Below are positions 29,001 to 37,563 of a stretch of 58,306 nt of DNA, piece after piece. Position 1 is the first letter of the stretch. Each line of letters starts with the position of its first letter. The position numbers and the translations under genes were made by a program. Source of the DNA: Bacteroidota bacterium. GTDB lineage: Bacteria; Bacteroidota; Bacteroidia; NS11-12g; UBA955. Location of the stretch: NCBI GenBank assembly GCA_947496065.1, contig CANMBF010000014.1, positions 1 through 58,306 of the forward strand, written 5' to 3'. The notes beneath the pieces are model-generated. The model made no database searches. It worked only from the letters and a program-made list of their open reading frames with translations, and was not told where the DNA came from.

Positions 29001-29215
29001 TTTTCTTTTTTCTTTGTTAAATTTTATGAAGGGTTACTCCTTTTTTTGCGTTGAATAATGTGTAAAAAAACATATTAAATTGACATAAAAACAATCATCG
29101 CAAAATAAAAAATAATAATATTTTTTCCTGATTTTTATTTTTATTGTTTATAATCTGATTGAATTTCAAGCATTGAGTTGAATTAAACTATAAAAAAAGT
29201 TTCGTCAATCAAAAA

Positions 29216-29243
29216 ATATAGTAAACTAAGTTTACTATATTTG
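29216..29243 (+). promoter_or_regulatory. 25-bp palindrome overlapping a -7 box upstream of the SET gene
   Basis: ATATAGTAAAC (29216-29226) and GTTTACTATAT (29230-29240) are perfect inverted repeats around TAA. TATATTTG, a TAnnTTTG box, occupies 29236-29243 and so shares the right arm. The arrangement fits an operator for a dimeric repressor. No well-spaced -33 TTG was seen. The rest of the gap from 29001 is AT-rich with nothing else recognisable. Confidence 0.5.
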
Positions 29244-29282
29244 AAATCAATTTTTTGATAAGTTGTTAATACATATTTAACA

Positions 29283-29318
29283 ATAGAGATAATAGTTTCA
29301 AGCTATTCTCTATTTTTG
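29283..29318 (+). promoter_or_regulatory. Second inverted repeat plus T run / -7 box before the SET gene
   Basis: ATAGAGATAATAG (29283-29295) pairs with CTATTCTCTAT (29303-29313) with one bulged T. The sequence then runs TTTTTG, so in RNA this is a terminator-like hairpin in the path of any transcript from 29243. The same bases also spell TATTTTTG (29311-29318), a second -7 box. Confidence 0.45.
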
Positions 29319-29720
29319 AATCGGATTAATAAAATAGAATTGAAAATAGATAAGATTGTTAACGGAGATATTTTTGTAGCGAATGCTGGACATAAAGGAA
29401 GGGGGGTGTTTACATCTAAAGTTTTAAATAAAGGAGATGTTATTGAAATTTGTCCTGTTATCGAAATAAATTATAAAGAACATCAGATGCTAAGCGGACA
29501 TATTTTGGAGAATTATACTTTTGTATGGAACACCAGAAAAAGAAGTGCAGGTATATTACTTGGCTTTGGTTCTTTGTATAATCATGCAAAAAAACCGAAT
29601 GCAGATTATGTAAAAAATATGAAGGAAGGTGTGATGGAATTTAAGGCAATAAAAAAAATAATGGCCGGTGAAGAAATTACCATAGACTATGGTGATATGC
29701 ATTCCGATCTCAACAACTAG
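29316..29720 (+). CDS. SET-domain protein (putative lysine methyltransferase)
   Basis: 134 residues: a minimal SET domain with no pre-SET part. The start of the fold is VANAGHKGRGVFTSKVLNKG. The SAM-binding core motif is LYNHAKKPNADY (Asn89-His90), matching the eukaryotic NHS.xPN pattern. The end is GEEITIDYGD with the conserved Tyr125. SET enzymes transfer methyl from SAM to protein lysines. There is no in-frame ATG near the front: the open frame starts at TTG 29316, which lies in a promoter box, and TTG 29340 is an alternative that keeps the whole domain. The gene ends 25 bases before the lysine-rich H1-like gene, its most obvious candidate substrate. Confidence 0.8.
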   Translation: MNRINKIELKIDKIVNGDIFVANAGHKGRGVFTSKVLNKGDVIEICPVIEINYKEHQMLSGHILENYTFVWNTRKRSAGILLGFGSLYNHAKKPNADYVKNMKEGVMEFKAIKKIMAGEEITIDYGDMHSDLNN

Positions 29721-29745
29721 ACCCAATTTTAAATTTTAAATAAAT

Positions 29746-30126
29746 ATGGCAACAACAAAAAAACCAGCTGCAACTAAAGCAAAAGCTACAAAGGCAGCAC
29801 CAAAAGCAAAAGCGAAAGCAAAAGCAGCTCCAAAAGCAAAAGCGAAAGCAGCACCAAAAGCAAAAGCAGCTCCGAAAGCGAAAGCAAAAGCGGCTCCTAA
29901 AGCTAAGGCAGCCCCTAAAGCAAAAGCGAAAGCAAAAGCAGCTCCTAAAGCAAAAGCAAAGGCAGCTCCTAAAGCTAAAGCGGCTCCAAAAGCGAAAGCA
30001 AAAGCAGCTCCTAAAGCAAAAGCTAAAGCAGCTCCAAAAGCTAAAGCAAAAGCAAAAAAATCTGCCAAAGCTCCAGCTAAAAAAGCGCCTGCTAAAAAAG
30101 CAGTTGCAAAAAAAGGTAAAAAATAA
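29746..30126 (+). CDS. Histone H1-like Lys/Ala/Pro repeat protein
   Basis: 126 residues made only of Ala, Lys, Pro, Thr, Ser, Val and Gly plus the initiator Met. The core repeats APKAKA and APKAKAKA; the tail is AKKAPAKKAVAKKGKK. This matches the C-terminal tail of eukaryotic H1 and bacterial H1-like proteins such as chlamydial Hc1/Hc2 and AlgP, which bind and compact DNA without a fold. It is extremely basic and probably nucleoid-associated. The DNA repeats are imperfect, with mixed Ala and Lys codons, so length may vary between strains. It is 25 bases after the SET gene and has its own strong terminator. Confidence 0.85.
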   Translation: MATTKKPAATKAKATKAAPKAKAKAKAAPKAKAKAAPKAKAAPKAKAKAAPKAKAAPKAKAKAKAAPKAKAKAAPKAKAAPKAKAKAAPKAKAKAAPKAKAKAKKSAKAPAKKAPAKKAVAKKGKK

Positions 30127-30150
30127 TTTTACGCTTAACCTCTATGACTC

Positions 30151-30182
30151 AACCCGTATCTTACCTGATGCGGGTTTTGTTT
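30151..30182 (+). terminator. Strong terminator after the H1-like gene
   Basis: AACCCGTATC (30151-30160) pairs with GATGCGGGTT (30167-30176), a 10-bp stem with one G-T pair and a 6-base loop, followed by TTGTTTTTT. It probably closes the SET/H1 unit. Confidence 0.85.
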
Positions 30183-30305
30183 TTTATAAGGGGTTGTGAA
30201 TTTCATTAGCAAGTCTTAGGGTCACTGCCTACCTACATCAATTGCAGTTGTGTGCACACCATACATGGTCTGCTGCAAAGGGAAAGAAGCATTCAGTAAC
30301 AACCA

Positions 30306-33173
30306 TCACATTCTGAAATCATCAATCATTTTTGTAGGCTCCCATTGGTTGATGTTAAGCTTGAATCCAATGGAATTCATAAATGAACGATTAAATTGGT
30401 TCCATAAAAAAGTTTTTGAAAATTGGGTCGACTGATAAAGCGGCACAAAAATTTCGAGGGTTTCTTTGAAGCAAGACAATGATAATCCTAAGGTCGTAAA
30501 TATAGAGGGTTTAGGTACTGTCTGCTTGCCATAAGTATAAGGGTAAATACCCATGTCTATATAAAATTTAAACGGTATCGCCCCAGGTAGATTGATGTCA
30601 TTGGCAGAGGCTAGCATCCAATTGTCAGATCCAGTTATTAAAGGCAATACATTTCGCATATTCCCGTTTTCGCTGATGAGTTGATGTCCTAATAATCCAT
30701 TATTAAAGATATATTCTTTTCGACCTAATAGTGCTTCGTTGTATAAATAATCGTTGTTGCCTGAATTGCCGCTTAAGAAAAATTTACGTGAACCAATGGC
30801 ACCTTTACTATTTAAAAATACACCGGCGAAAAAATACGATTTAAAAAATTTACCCTTCGCATATTGGTATTTATATTCGGCATTTACCCATGCTTTCAAA
30901 TATCGATTGCTCATAGGATTAAATTTATAATTGTAGCCATATTCTGAATTGACAATTACTTTTATTCTGTTGATTGGATTTTTATCCGAAAATAAATAAG
31001 ATGCTTTGATATAATTGCTGAAATACGCATTGGAATAATTGGCTACAATGGTGTCCTTGTTTCTAATGTAAGGATCGGTTAAACCCGTATGGTATAAATT
31101 AATTAAGAGTTGTTTTGAATAGCGGTTGTCCGCATTGTTTTTATGCCTAAAAAATACTTTTAAATAAGGGTTGACTCTGTAGTATTGATTGGCGTAGGAT
31201 TGTAATGAATTCTGACCAAATGATTGTCCTTGCACCCCTGTTTCTATTCTGTAAATCGAAGGAGAATGCGGTAAAATGACACCATTAATTTTGCCGTAGC
31301 CCACCATTTTTTTACTGCCAAAGGCATACGCTGGCATTAAAATATATTCTAATTTTTTTCTGAAAATAGAACGGTTGAAAATCGCAGCACCAGCATATAA
31401 TTGGTCGTAATAATTATACCCTAGGATTGGACTTAAATTAATTGGTAGTATTGTATTTTGTGTAGGTAAATGAAAAGGAATATTGATAGCTATAAATTTT
31501 TTCTTTTGTCCATTGTTTAAGTAATTGGTTTCGGGCAAAAAGCCATAAGGATTCGCATTTAAATACTGTTTCGTTTTTAAAATCGAATCGAGCGCAGCTG
31601 AACCAATTAATGCTTTGTGGTGTTTTTTATTGATAAAGTCGATGCTGTTGTTTTCATTTAATAAATCATTGAAAAACCAATTTAAATGCATGCCAGTGGT
31701 TTGTTCAAAACTCGCTTGCATATCGGCTGGCAATGGGTGTTTGTATCGCCAAGTTTTAAAATAATTTTTAAAGCATCGTTCAAATAAACTATCGCCCAAT
31801 TGTTGTTCTAAATAGGCAAACAATAAAGGGCCTTTTGCATAGACGATGGCGCCGTAATTTAAATCGGTGAAGTCTTCGGAAGGTAAATTTAAAGGCTGGC
31901 TGATGCCTTGATGTGCAGAGAATAAATAGGCCAGCATGGTCTCATAGTTTTTACTCCATTCTTTGCCCGAAAATTGTTTAAAAAAATCAGTATTGCCTTG
32001 CAATTTTCCGCTGAATTTCTGTTCGAAAAAAGTATTGATACTTTCATCCATCCATGGATACTTTCGTTCGTTGTTGCCTAACATGCCATAAAACCAGTTG
32101 TGCCCAACTTCGTGCATGGTGATTTCTTCTTCGCTACTTTCGCATACGGTAATAGTTGGGTATTCCATGCCGCCACCGGCATAAATATTGCCCACCACCA
32201 AGGTACAGTTTTTGTAGGGGTAATTGCCAATCTTATCGCTGTAAGCTTTCACCGCTTTGCTTACAGGGGTAGCAGTTACATTGTTTTTAGCTGGCCATGT
32301 GATTGTTTTTTTACTAGCGAATGCCCAAGTCGTTACCAAGTCGCCATTGCCTAATTTTACACTGTCTTTGTTGATGCGAAAAGTAGTATCGGCAAACCAT
32401 GCAAAATCGTGGATATGGTCTTCGTGGTATTGTAAGGTTTTTAATTTATTGGAGTGGTTGTTGCTAAGCCCTTCTTGGTTTTGGATGATTTGGTTATGGG
32501 CATCCAATTCCGTTTGGGTTAATAAATTGCCTGTTGCTGCTACCAAGTATTTTTCTGGCAGTGTAATACTCACATCAAAGGAGCCGTAGTCGCTATAAAA
32601 TTCACACTGCTCTAAATAGGGCATGGTGTTCCATCCATTCACATCATAAACTGCAGGCTTTGGATACCATTGGGTGATGGCGAAAAAGCTATTGTTCACG
32701 CCACCACGCGAAAATAATTTTGGAAGTTTTTCTACAAAAGGGGTCGAGATGGTAATGTTTTGTTTTGGTAGCAGTGGAGCGTTTAATTGAACTTCTAAAA
32801 TATCTATATGTTCACTGTCATATAACCAATTCAATGGCGTGCCATTGCCAGTAAATGCAAAGCTATCAATCCAACCTTTGTCTTTTGGGTCCGAAAATTG
32901 AAAGTCAACTTTGTTGTTTGCTAGCTGTTGGAGCGCATAAGCTGTTTGTGTATTTTTATAGGCGTTGGGCCAAATATGAAGCCATATTTTTTGTAAAGTA
33001 TCGGGTGAGTTGTTGGTGTAGTTAATGCTAATAAATCCTCTTAAAAGCTGCTCTTGGGGGTAAAGGGTAACCTTGATTGTATAGTCGTTTTGTTGTTGCC
33101 ATTTTGCCTGTGTTTGTGCAACAGCATTGATGCAAAAACATAGATTAATAAAGAAGATTGCAAAGTATTTCAC
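30306..33173 (-). CDS. M1-family zinc metallopeptidase, exported
   Basis: 955 residues from GTG 33173. A signal peptide follows directly (KYFAIFFINLCFCINAVAQ). The N-terminal beta domain (about 20-240) and the thermolysin-like catalytic domain have GGMEYPTI and the zinc site HEVGHNW with the third ligand Glu in MDESINTFFE, spaced as HExxH-x18-E. The last ~400 residues are a beta-rich region of membrane-protein character unlike classical aminopeptidase N. Its specificity is unknown. The frame is open to ATG 33203, but TATTTTTG at 33178-33185 lies between, and starting at the GTG gives a cleaner signal peptide. Confidence 0.87.
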   Translation of the reverse strand: MKYFAIFFINLCFCINAVAQTQAKWQQQNDYTIKVTLYPQEQLLRGFISINYTNNSPDTLQKIWLHIWPNAYKNTQTAYALQQLANNKVDFQFSDPKDKGWIDSFAFTGNGTPLNWLYDSEHIDILEVQLNAPLLPKQNITISTPFVEKLPKLFSRGGVNNSFFAITQWYPKPAVYDVNGWNTMPYLEQCEFYSDYGSFDVSITLPEKYLVAATGNLLTQTELDAHNQIIQNQEGLSNNHSNKLKTLQYHEDHIHDFAWFADTTFRINKDSVKLGNGDLVTTWAFASKKTITWPAKNNVTATPVSKAVKAYSDKIGNYPYKNCTLVVGNIYAGGGMEYPTITVCESSEEEITMHEVGHNWFYGMLGNNERKYPWMDESINTFFEQKFSGKLQGNTDFFKQFSGKEWSKNYETMLAYLFSAHQGISQPLNLPSEDFTDLNYGAIVYAKGPLLFAYLEQQLGDSLFERCFKNYFKTWRYKHPLPADMQASFEQTTGMHLNWFFNDLLNENNSIDFINKKHHKALIGSAALDSILKTKQYLNANPYGFLPETNYLNNGQKKKFIAINIPFHLPTQNTILPINLSPILGYNYYDQLYAGAAIFNRSIFRKKLEYILMPAYAFGSKKMVGYGKINGVILPHSPSIYRIETGVQGQSFGQNSLQSYANQYYRVNPYLKVFFRHKNNADNRYSKQLLINLYHTGLTDPYIRNKDTIVANYSNAYFSNYIKASYLFSDKNPINRIKVIVNSEYGYNYKFNPMSNRYLKAWVNAEYKYQYAKGKFFKSYFFAGVFLNSKGAIGSRKFFLSGNSGNNDYLYNEALLGRKEYIFNNGLLGHQLISENGNMRNVLPLITGSDNWMLASANDINLPGAIPFKFYIDMGIYPYTYGKQTVPKPSIFTTLGLSLSCFKETLEIFVPLYQSTQFSKTFLWNQFNRSFMNSIGFKLNINQWEPTKMIDDFRM

Positions 33174-33177
33174 TATA

Positions 33178-33207
33178 CAAAAATAAGGAGATTCAATTTG
33201 CATGCAA
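33178..33207 (-). promoter_or_regulatory. Promoter of the M1 peptidase gene
   Basis: Minus strand: TTG (33205-33207), a 19-base spacer, TATTTTTG (33178-33185), 4 bases before the GTG start at 33173. It predicts a leaderless mRNA. Confidence 0.6.
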
Positions 33208-33314
33208 TGGACTGCATTGTTTTAGTTTGATAGCAGCTGTTTTTGATTGTTGATAGATGTAAAAATTGTTGGTAAGCCAAGCATTTAAGCCTATATTTGT
33301 AGGTGTATAATTTA

Positions 33315-33347
33315 TTGATAAAGTTGGCTATTGGTTTAGTACGTTTG
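33315..33347 (+). promoter_or_regulatory. Promoter of the TPR-comA pair
   Basis: TTG at 33315-33317, a 22-base spacer, TACGTTTG at 33340-33347; the ATG is at 33374. It is divergent from the M1 peptidase promoter. Confidence 0.6.
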
Positions 33348-33373
33348 CCTATCAATAACATAACATACACTAT

Positions 33374-34840
33374 ATGCTGGATAATTTCGGAAATGAAGAC
33401 AATGAGGAGTTCGATGATTTTTTCGATGCTGAAGAAATAGAATCGGCCCTCGAAAAATACCAGCAATGGAAAGAAACGGGTTCTTATTATTTTAAGGAGG
33501 AAGAGATAGAGGCTTTATCGTATCACTTTTTCATTGAGGGCAAACGTGCAGAGCAACTCGAAATCCTTCAACACGGATTATTGCTTTATCCAACCAACAT
33601 CGAAATCATGATAGAGATGGCCAATTACCACTCTATGAAAAACGAGAATGAACAAGCCCTCGATATTTTATTAAATGCAAAAAATATTGCACCTTATGAT
33701 GCTTCAATTGCTAATTTAGAAGGGGTAGTGCTAACCGAACTTAAGCAATACGACGAAGCCGAATACGCATTTGATAGGGCCTTGGAAAACATGGAAGATG
33801 AAGATGATGATTTAGAAATTGAAGTCTACATTAACTATGCACAATCCTTATCAATGGCCGGGCACCGCACCAAAGCCGTTCGCATAATAGAACAAGGGAT
33901 AAAAAAATATCCTGAAAGCGAGATGCTTTATAATCAACTGGGACTTAATTTTATTGAAGGCAACGATTTTACAAATGCCATTAATTATTTTAAACGCAAG
34001 GTAGACGATGAACCTTTTAATGATAACTATTGGCACCAATTGGGCAAATACCACGAAATTTCTGGTCATGATTCAGATGCTTTAACGGCCTATGATTATG
34101 CAGGCCTCATCAACGATAAAGCCGACAATGCTTTTTTTAGCAAAGCGGGTATTTTAGAAAGTCGATTAGAGCACACCAAAGCAATAGAGAGTTACAAAGC
34201 TTGTATTCGCAGCGATGGCGATGTCTATCCGTATATTTGTATTGCGCGTTGTTACTTGGCACTTAACGATGCTAAATTGGCGCGTTTTTATTTAAAGAAG
34301 GCCCAATTCTATGGTGATTTTATTCCTGAGTACCAATACCTTTTGGGGTATTCTTATCTTATAGAAAGAGAACCACTGATTGCCTTGCCTTATTTTAAAC
34401 GCTTAATAAGATCAGATGATAAGGACTTTGCCTCCTATAAAGCACTCATGGCCTGCTACGCCGAACTTGATAAGAAAAAGGATTTAGAGGCAGTCGTAAA
34501 AAAATTGAAGAAAAGTCAGCGCGACTTGTACTATGAAAATTGGAGGGGGATTGCGAGTATTTTTTACCTTTCAGAATTTGTAGATTTATTTGCTGAAATT
34601 TTAGGTGAAGTAAGGGCCTTGAAAATTTATGACCAAGAGTTGGAAATTGTGATGAAGGTGATTCGTTACGATCAGCAACCAAGCAACCAAAACAAAGAAG
34701 CCATCATGAAATACATGATTGATCATTTTGATGATACCGTAGAAAGCATCAGAACATTTTGTCCTGAACTTTTTATTAACGATGAAGATTTTAAATTAAA
34801 TTACAACCTATATAAAAGCGATAACAACGATGAACAGTGA
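33374..34840 (+). CDS. Tetratricopeptide-repeat protein
   Basis: 488 residues, cytoplasmic, with an acidic N-terminus (MLDNFGNEDNEEFDDFFD). TPR helices run through most of the protein, for example EYAFDRALENMEDEDDDLEI, NYFKRKVDDEPFNDNYWHQL and ARFYLKKAQFYGDFIPEYQY. No enzymatic domain is present, so it is a binding scaffold with unknown partners. Its end overlaps the next gene (comA-like) by 11 bases, so the two are translated together. Confidence 0.85.
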   Translation: MLDNFGNEDNEEFDDFFDAEEIESALEKYQQWKETGSYYFKEEEIEALSYHFFIEGKRAEQLEILQHGLLLYPTNIEIMIEMANYHSMKNENEQALDILLNAKNIAPYDASIANLEGVVLTELKQYDEAEYAFDRALENMEDEDDDLEIEVYINYAQSLSMAGHRTKAVRIIEQGIKKYPESEMLYNQLGLNFIEGNDFTNAINYFKRKVDDEPFNDNYWHQLGKYHEISGHDSDALTAYDYAGLINDKADNAFFSKAGILESRLEHTKAIESYKACIRSDGDVYPYICIARCYLALNDAKLARFYLKKAQFYGDFIPEYQYLLGYSYLIEREPLIALPYFKRLIRSDDKDFASYKALMACYAELDKKKDLEAVVKKLKKSQRDLYYENWRGIASIFYLSEFVDLFAEILGEVRALKIYDQELEIVMKVIRYDQQPSNQNKEAIMKYMIDHFDDTVESIRTFCPELFINDEDFKLNYNLYKSDNNDEQ

Positions 34841-35615
34841 AATTTTTAAATTGACACAATTACCTGAACGCCCAACTCAACCTAGAGAAAGCGGATTGAC
34901 AATGGTAATGGATAAAGGATTGAGTATACGTGAAGCATTAGATTTCATTGAGCATGGCAGTCATTTAACAGATTTATTGAAACTTGGTTTCGGTACAAGT
35001 TACGTCACCCCTAAATTGAAAGAGAAAATTGGCCATTATAAAAAGGCCGGCTTCAAAGTTTATTTTGGTGGCACCTTATTCGAAGCTTATGCCATACGCA
35101 ATCAGTTTGATGATTACAGAAGAGTGATGGACTATTATGGAATTGAGCATGTTGAAGTGAGCGATGGTTCAATGGATATTCCACATGATGTGAAGTGTGA
35201 ATACATTCGCACATTGGCCAAAGATTATACCGTAATTTCTGAAGTCGGTTCGAAAGATGCAGAGAAAATTATTCCGCCATACGAGTGGATAGATATGATG
35301 GAAAAAGAATTAGAGGCTGGTGTTTGGAAAGTGATTGCTGAGGCGCGCGAGAGTGGCACCGTAGGTGTTTTTAGAGGCGATGGCGAAGTGCGCTCTGGTT
35401 TGGTTGCCGAAATAGTGCGCAAAATACCAATCGAAAAAGTGATATGGGAAGCCCCACAAAAAGCACAACAGGTGTGGTTCATTAAATTATACGGCGCTAA
35501 TATTAATCTTGGCAACATTGCTCCTAATGAAATTATCCCACTCGAAACTTTGCGCTTAGGCCTTAGAGGTGATAGCTTCGATTTTTTCTTGAACAAAGAT
35601 TTAACATCTAAATAA
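34830..35615 (+). CDS. Phosphosulfolactate synthase (ComA-like)
   Basis: 261 residues, a TIM-barrel of the ComA family. It should add sulfite to phosphoenolpyruvate to give (2R)-phospho-3-sulfolactate, the first step of archaeal coenzyme M synthesis. Motifs: LLKLGFGTSYVTPKLKEKI, YFGGTLFEAYAIRN, VEVSDGSMDIPH, VISEVGSKD. Bacterial homologues exist, where the product may feed sulfolactate, cysteate or related sulfonates; comB/comC are not nearby. It overlaps the TPR gene by 11 bases. Confidence 0.85.
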   Translation: MNSEIFKLTQLPERPTQPRESGLTMVMDKGLSIREALDFIEHGSHLTDLLKLGFGTSYVTPKLKEKIGHYKKAGFKVYFGGTLFEAYAIRNQFDDYRRVMDYYGIEHVEVSDGSMDIPHDVKCEYIRTLAKDYTVISEVGSKDAEKIIPPYEWIDMMEKELEAGVWKVIAEARESGTVGVFRGDGEVRSGLVAEIVRKIPIEKVIWEAPQKAQQVWFIKLYGANINLGNIAPNEIIPLETLRLGLRGDSFDFFLNKDLTSK

Positions 35616-35616
35616 A

Positions 35617-35760
35617 ATGAACAAGCCACTGAATGCAATTTATGGCTTTACTTTTTCCTTTGCTCCTGCCTGCTCCCACAATGCTACACCTAAATTGAGA
35701 ATAACCTTTATTGATTCAACTGTTGGCGATAAATTGATTGTTAAGGATAAATTGTCATGA
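35617..35760 (+). CDS. Possible 47-residue ORF after the comA-like gene
   Basis: ATG at 35617 directly after the comA-like stop, ending at TGA 35758-35760. It begins MNKPLNAIYGFTFSFAPACS. No family is recognised. It may be a gene remnant, a small protein or chance; the rest of the gap to 35865 is AT-rich and empty. Confidence 0.2.
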   Translation: MNKPLNAIYGFTFSFAPACSHNATPKLRITFIDSTVGDKLIVKDKLS

Positions 35761-35865
35761 TTCAAATTCATAAGGTAAAAAAAACAATCTTGTATAATAT
35801 ATGTATAACATCAATCTAGCCAAGGATCGTAAAATCATCAAATCATTAAAATCATCAAATTAAAC

Positions 35866-36315
35866 ATGTCATTCGTTAATCAAATTAACCAAGACCTTAT
35901 CGCAGCCATGAAAGCAAAAGATGAGGCCAAATTAAGAGCTATTCGCGCTATAAAATCTGCTTTTTTATTGGCAGGTACTGAAACCGGATCAAAAGATATA
36001 TCAGATGAAATTGCAATGAAAGCCATGATGAAAATGGCCAAGCAAAGAAAAGATAGCATAGAGATATTTAAAAAAGAAAACAGAAATGATCTTGTTCAAA
36101 AGGAGGAAGAGGAGTTGGTAGTCATTTCTACTTACTTGCCAACTGCCATGACCGTCGAAGAATTGACTTCAGAGTTGAAGAAAATAATTTCAGAAACAGG
36201 TGCCACTAGTATGAAGGAAGTTGGTAAGGTAATGCCCATAGCTATGAAAACTTTAGCAGGCAAAACCGATGGTAAGGCCATTCAGGAAGTGTTGAAGACA
36301 CTTTTAAATAACTGA
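35866..36315 (+). CDS. GatB/YqeY domain protein
   Basis: 149 residues, a stand-alone YqeY protein resembling the C-terminal tRNA-binding tail of GatB/GatE. Typical features are an early basic helix (LIAAMKAKDEAKLRAIRAIK), the central RKDSIEIFKKENRNDLVQKEEEEL, and the end KVMPIAMKTLAGKTDGKAIQEVLK. Role: presumed help in tRNA-dependent amidation or other tRNA binding; not proven. Confidence 0.92.
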   Translation: MSFVNQINQDLIAAMKAKDEAKLRAIRAIKSAFLLAGTETGSKDISDEIAMKAMMKMAKQRKDSIEIFKKENRNDLVQKEEEELVVISTYLPTAMTVEELTSELKKIISETGATSMKEVGKVMPIAMKTLAGKTDGKAIQEVLKTLLNN

Positions 36316-36393
36316 TGATGAATATCATGCGTTTTTTTTGGGGTATACCCAAACTTTTATACTTATTTTTGTTTTGCAAAATAGAATAATTAA

Positions 36394-36930
36394 ATGAAAA
36401 CGAAAATCACAAGCCTGGCAATTGCCGTCTTTTCATCTGTTCTCTTTATGGGCGGATGTTTAGAAAAAATTACTGCAGTAGATTTTAACTACACCACTAC
36501 TGTTCAATTAAAATCTGATTCTTTAAAAACAGTTGGTTATCAATCCATCGATACAGTGGTATTGAAATCTGATTTAGAAAGTGAATTGAAAAAGAATGGT
36601 ACAACACTGGATTTACTGGATGAACTTACCTTAAAGTCAGCTTCTGTCAGCTATACCACTCCGGTGGCTGGCGAAAACTTCGACAAAGTAGATGCTGTTG
36701 AACTTTGGGTATTTACAGCAACTTTGCCGCCATTGAAATTAGCTTCTAAATTACCTATCGGAAAAGGTTCAACCAAAGTTGATTTAGATGTCGCAAGTTC
36801 TGCTAATCTTGAAGAATATTTGAAGTCTGAATCTTATACCATAGAGTCCAAAGGTACTAACAATTCGCCATTAGGTCCAATGGATTTAACCGTGAGTGCT
36901 ACATGGAATATCAAAGCAAGCGCTAAGTAA
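36394..36930 (+). CDS. Uncharacterised lipoprotein
   Basis: 178 residues. The signal MKTKITSLAIAVFSSVLFMGGC has a clear lipobox with Cys22. The mature part is beta-rich (alternating polar/hydrophobic strands such as SASVSYTTPVAGENFDKVDA) with no recognised motif. It may be an envelope adhesin or barrel accessory protein, but I do not recognise the family. A perfect-stem terminator follows. Confidence 0.7.
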   Translation: MKTKITSLAIAVFSSVLFMGGCLEKITAVDFNYTTTVQLKSDSLKTVGYQSIDTVVLKSDLESELKKNGTTLDLLDELTLKSASVSYTTPVAGENFDKVDAVELWVFTATLPPLKLASKLPIGKGSTKVDLDVASSANLEEYLKSESYTIESKGTNNSPLGPMDLTVSATWNIKASAK

Positions 36931-36950
36931 TTCCATTAAAAAATATTCAG

Positions 36951-36984
36951 AAAGTCTCACCCAAATAAGTGAGACTTTTTTTTA
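36951..36984 (+). terminator. Terminator after the lipoprotein gene
   Basis: AAAGTCTCAC (36951-36960) and GTGAGACTTT (36969-36978) form a perfect 10-bp stem with an 8-base loop and a T run. Confidence 0.9.
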
Positions 36985-37038
36985 TGCTTTAAATTCACAC
37001 ATTCATAATACCTTTACAGCTTATATTATAGTAATAGA

Positions 37039-37548
37039 ATGGAAGACATAGACAATGGAAAATTTTTTAGAATGAAGAAGGGCTTTTGCCACCTGATGTC
37101 CGATCGCATCGTATTTAGTACCAGAGGGAACATTGAAGGTGTCACAAACGAAAATGCCAGCGCCAATCGTTCAACGACGAGACTATTTTTACTCTTGGTA
37201 AGTGCCTTGTATTTTTATATGTGTTATTCTAGTTTCAGAGATGGAAAATATTATTTCACTGCTTTTTTCACCGTCTTTTTTGTTTTGAATCTTATTAGCA
37301 TCATTCAAAGTTTTAAATACACTTTAATCAATATTATCGCCAAATCAAGTATTAAAGGAATAAAATTCACCAAAGGTATTCAGTATTTAACCCGTTCGCG
37401 GTTTGATATTACCTACACCGATGAACAAGGACAAGAAAAGCATCGCCTGATATTGTTGCCCGGTTCACTCACTGGCGGTCCCCAAGCCACAGACAAGGCC
37501 CTCGAATTGATGATAGAAGAGGGGCTGATAGAAGCGAAACAATATTGA
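37039..37548 (+). CDS. Small membrane protein of unknown function
   Basis: 169 residues. Two adjacent membrane helices (about 50-66 and 72-92) sit between an N-terminal ~48-residue and a C-terminal ~75-residue soluble part, each rich in beta-strand patterns, a PH-like layout (FCHLMSDRIVFSTRG... then SSIKGIKFTKGIQYLTRSRF). I do not recognise a named family. It lies alone between two terminators. Confidence 0.65.
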   Translation: MEDIDNGKFFRMKKGFCHLMSDRIVFSTRGNIEGVTNENASANRSTTRLFLLLVSALYFYMCYSSFRDGKYYFTAFFTVFFVLNLISIIQSFKYTLINIIAKSSIKGIKFTKGIQYLTRSRFDITYTDEQGQEKHRLILLPGSLTGGPQATDKALELMIEEGLIEAKQY

Positions 37549-37563
37549 TTGATAGAAAGTCTT

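Noticed and set aside
29756-30060. CRISPR-like or satellite array in the H1-like gene
   Set aside because: The short irregular repeats are codons of APKAKA units without spacers.
29736-30068. Antisense ORF of Phe/Ala/Gly/Leu repeats opposite the H1-like gene
   Set aside because: It is the mirror of the KA-repeat codons; the plus strand has the terminator, spacing and known composition of H1-like proteins.
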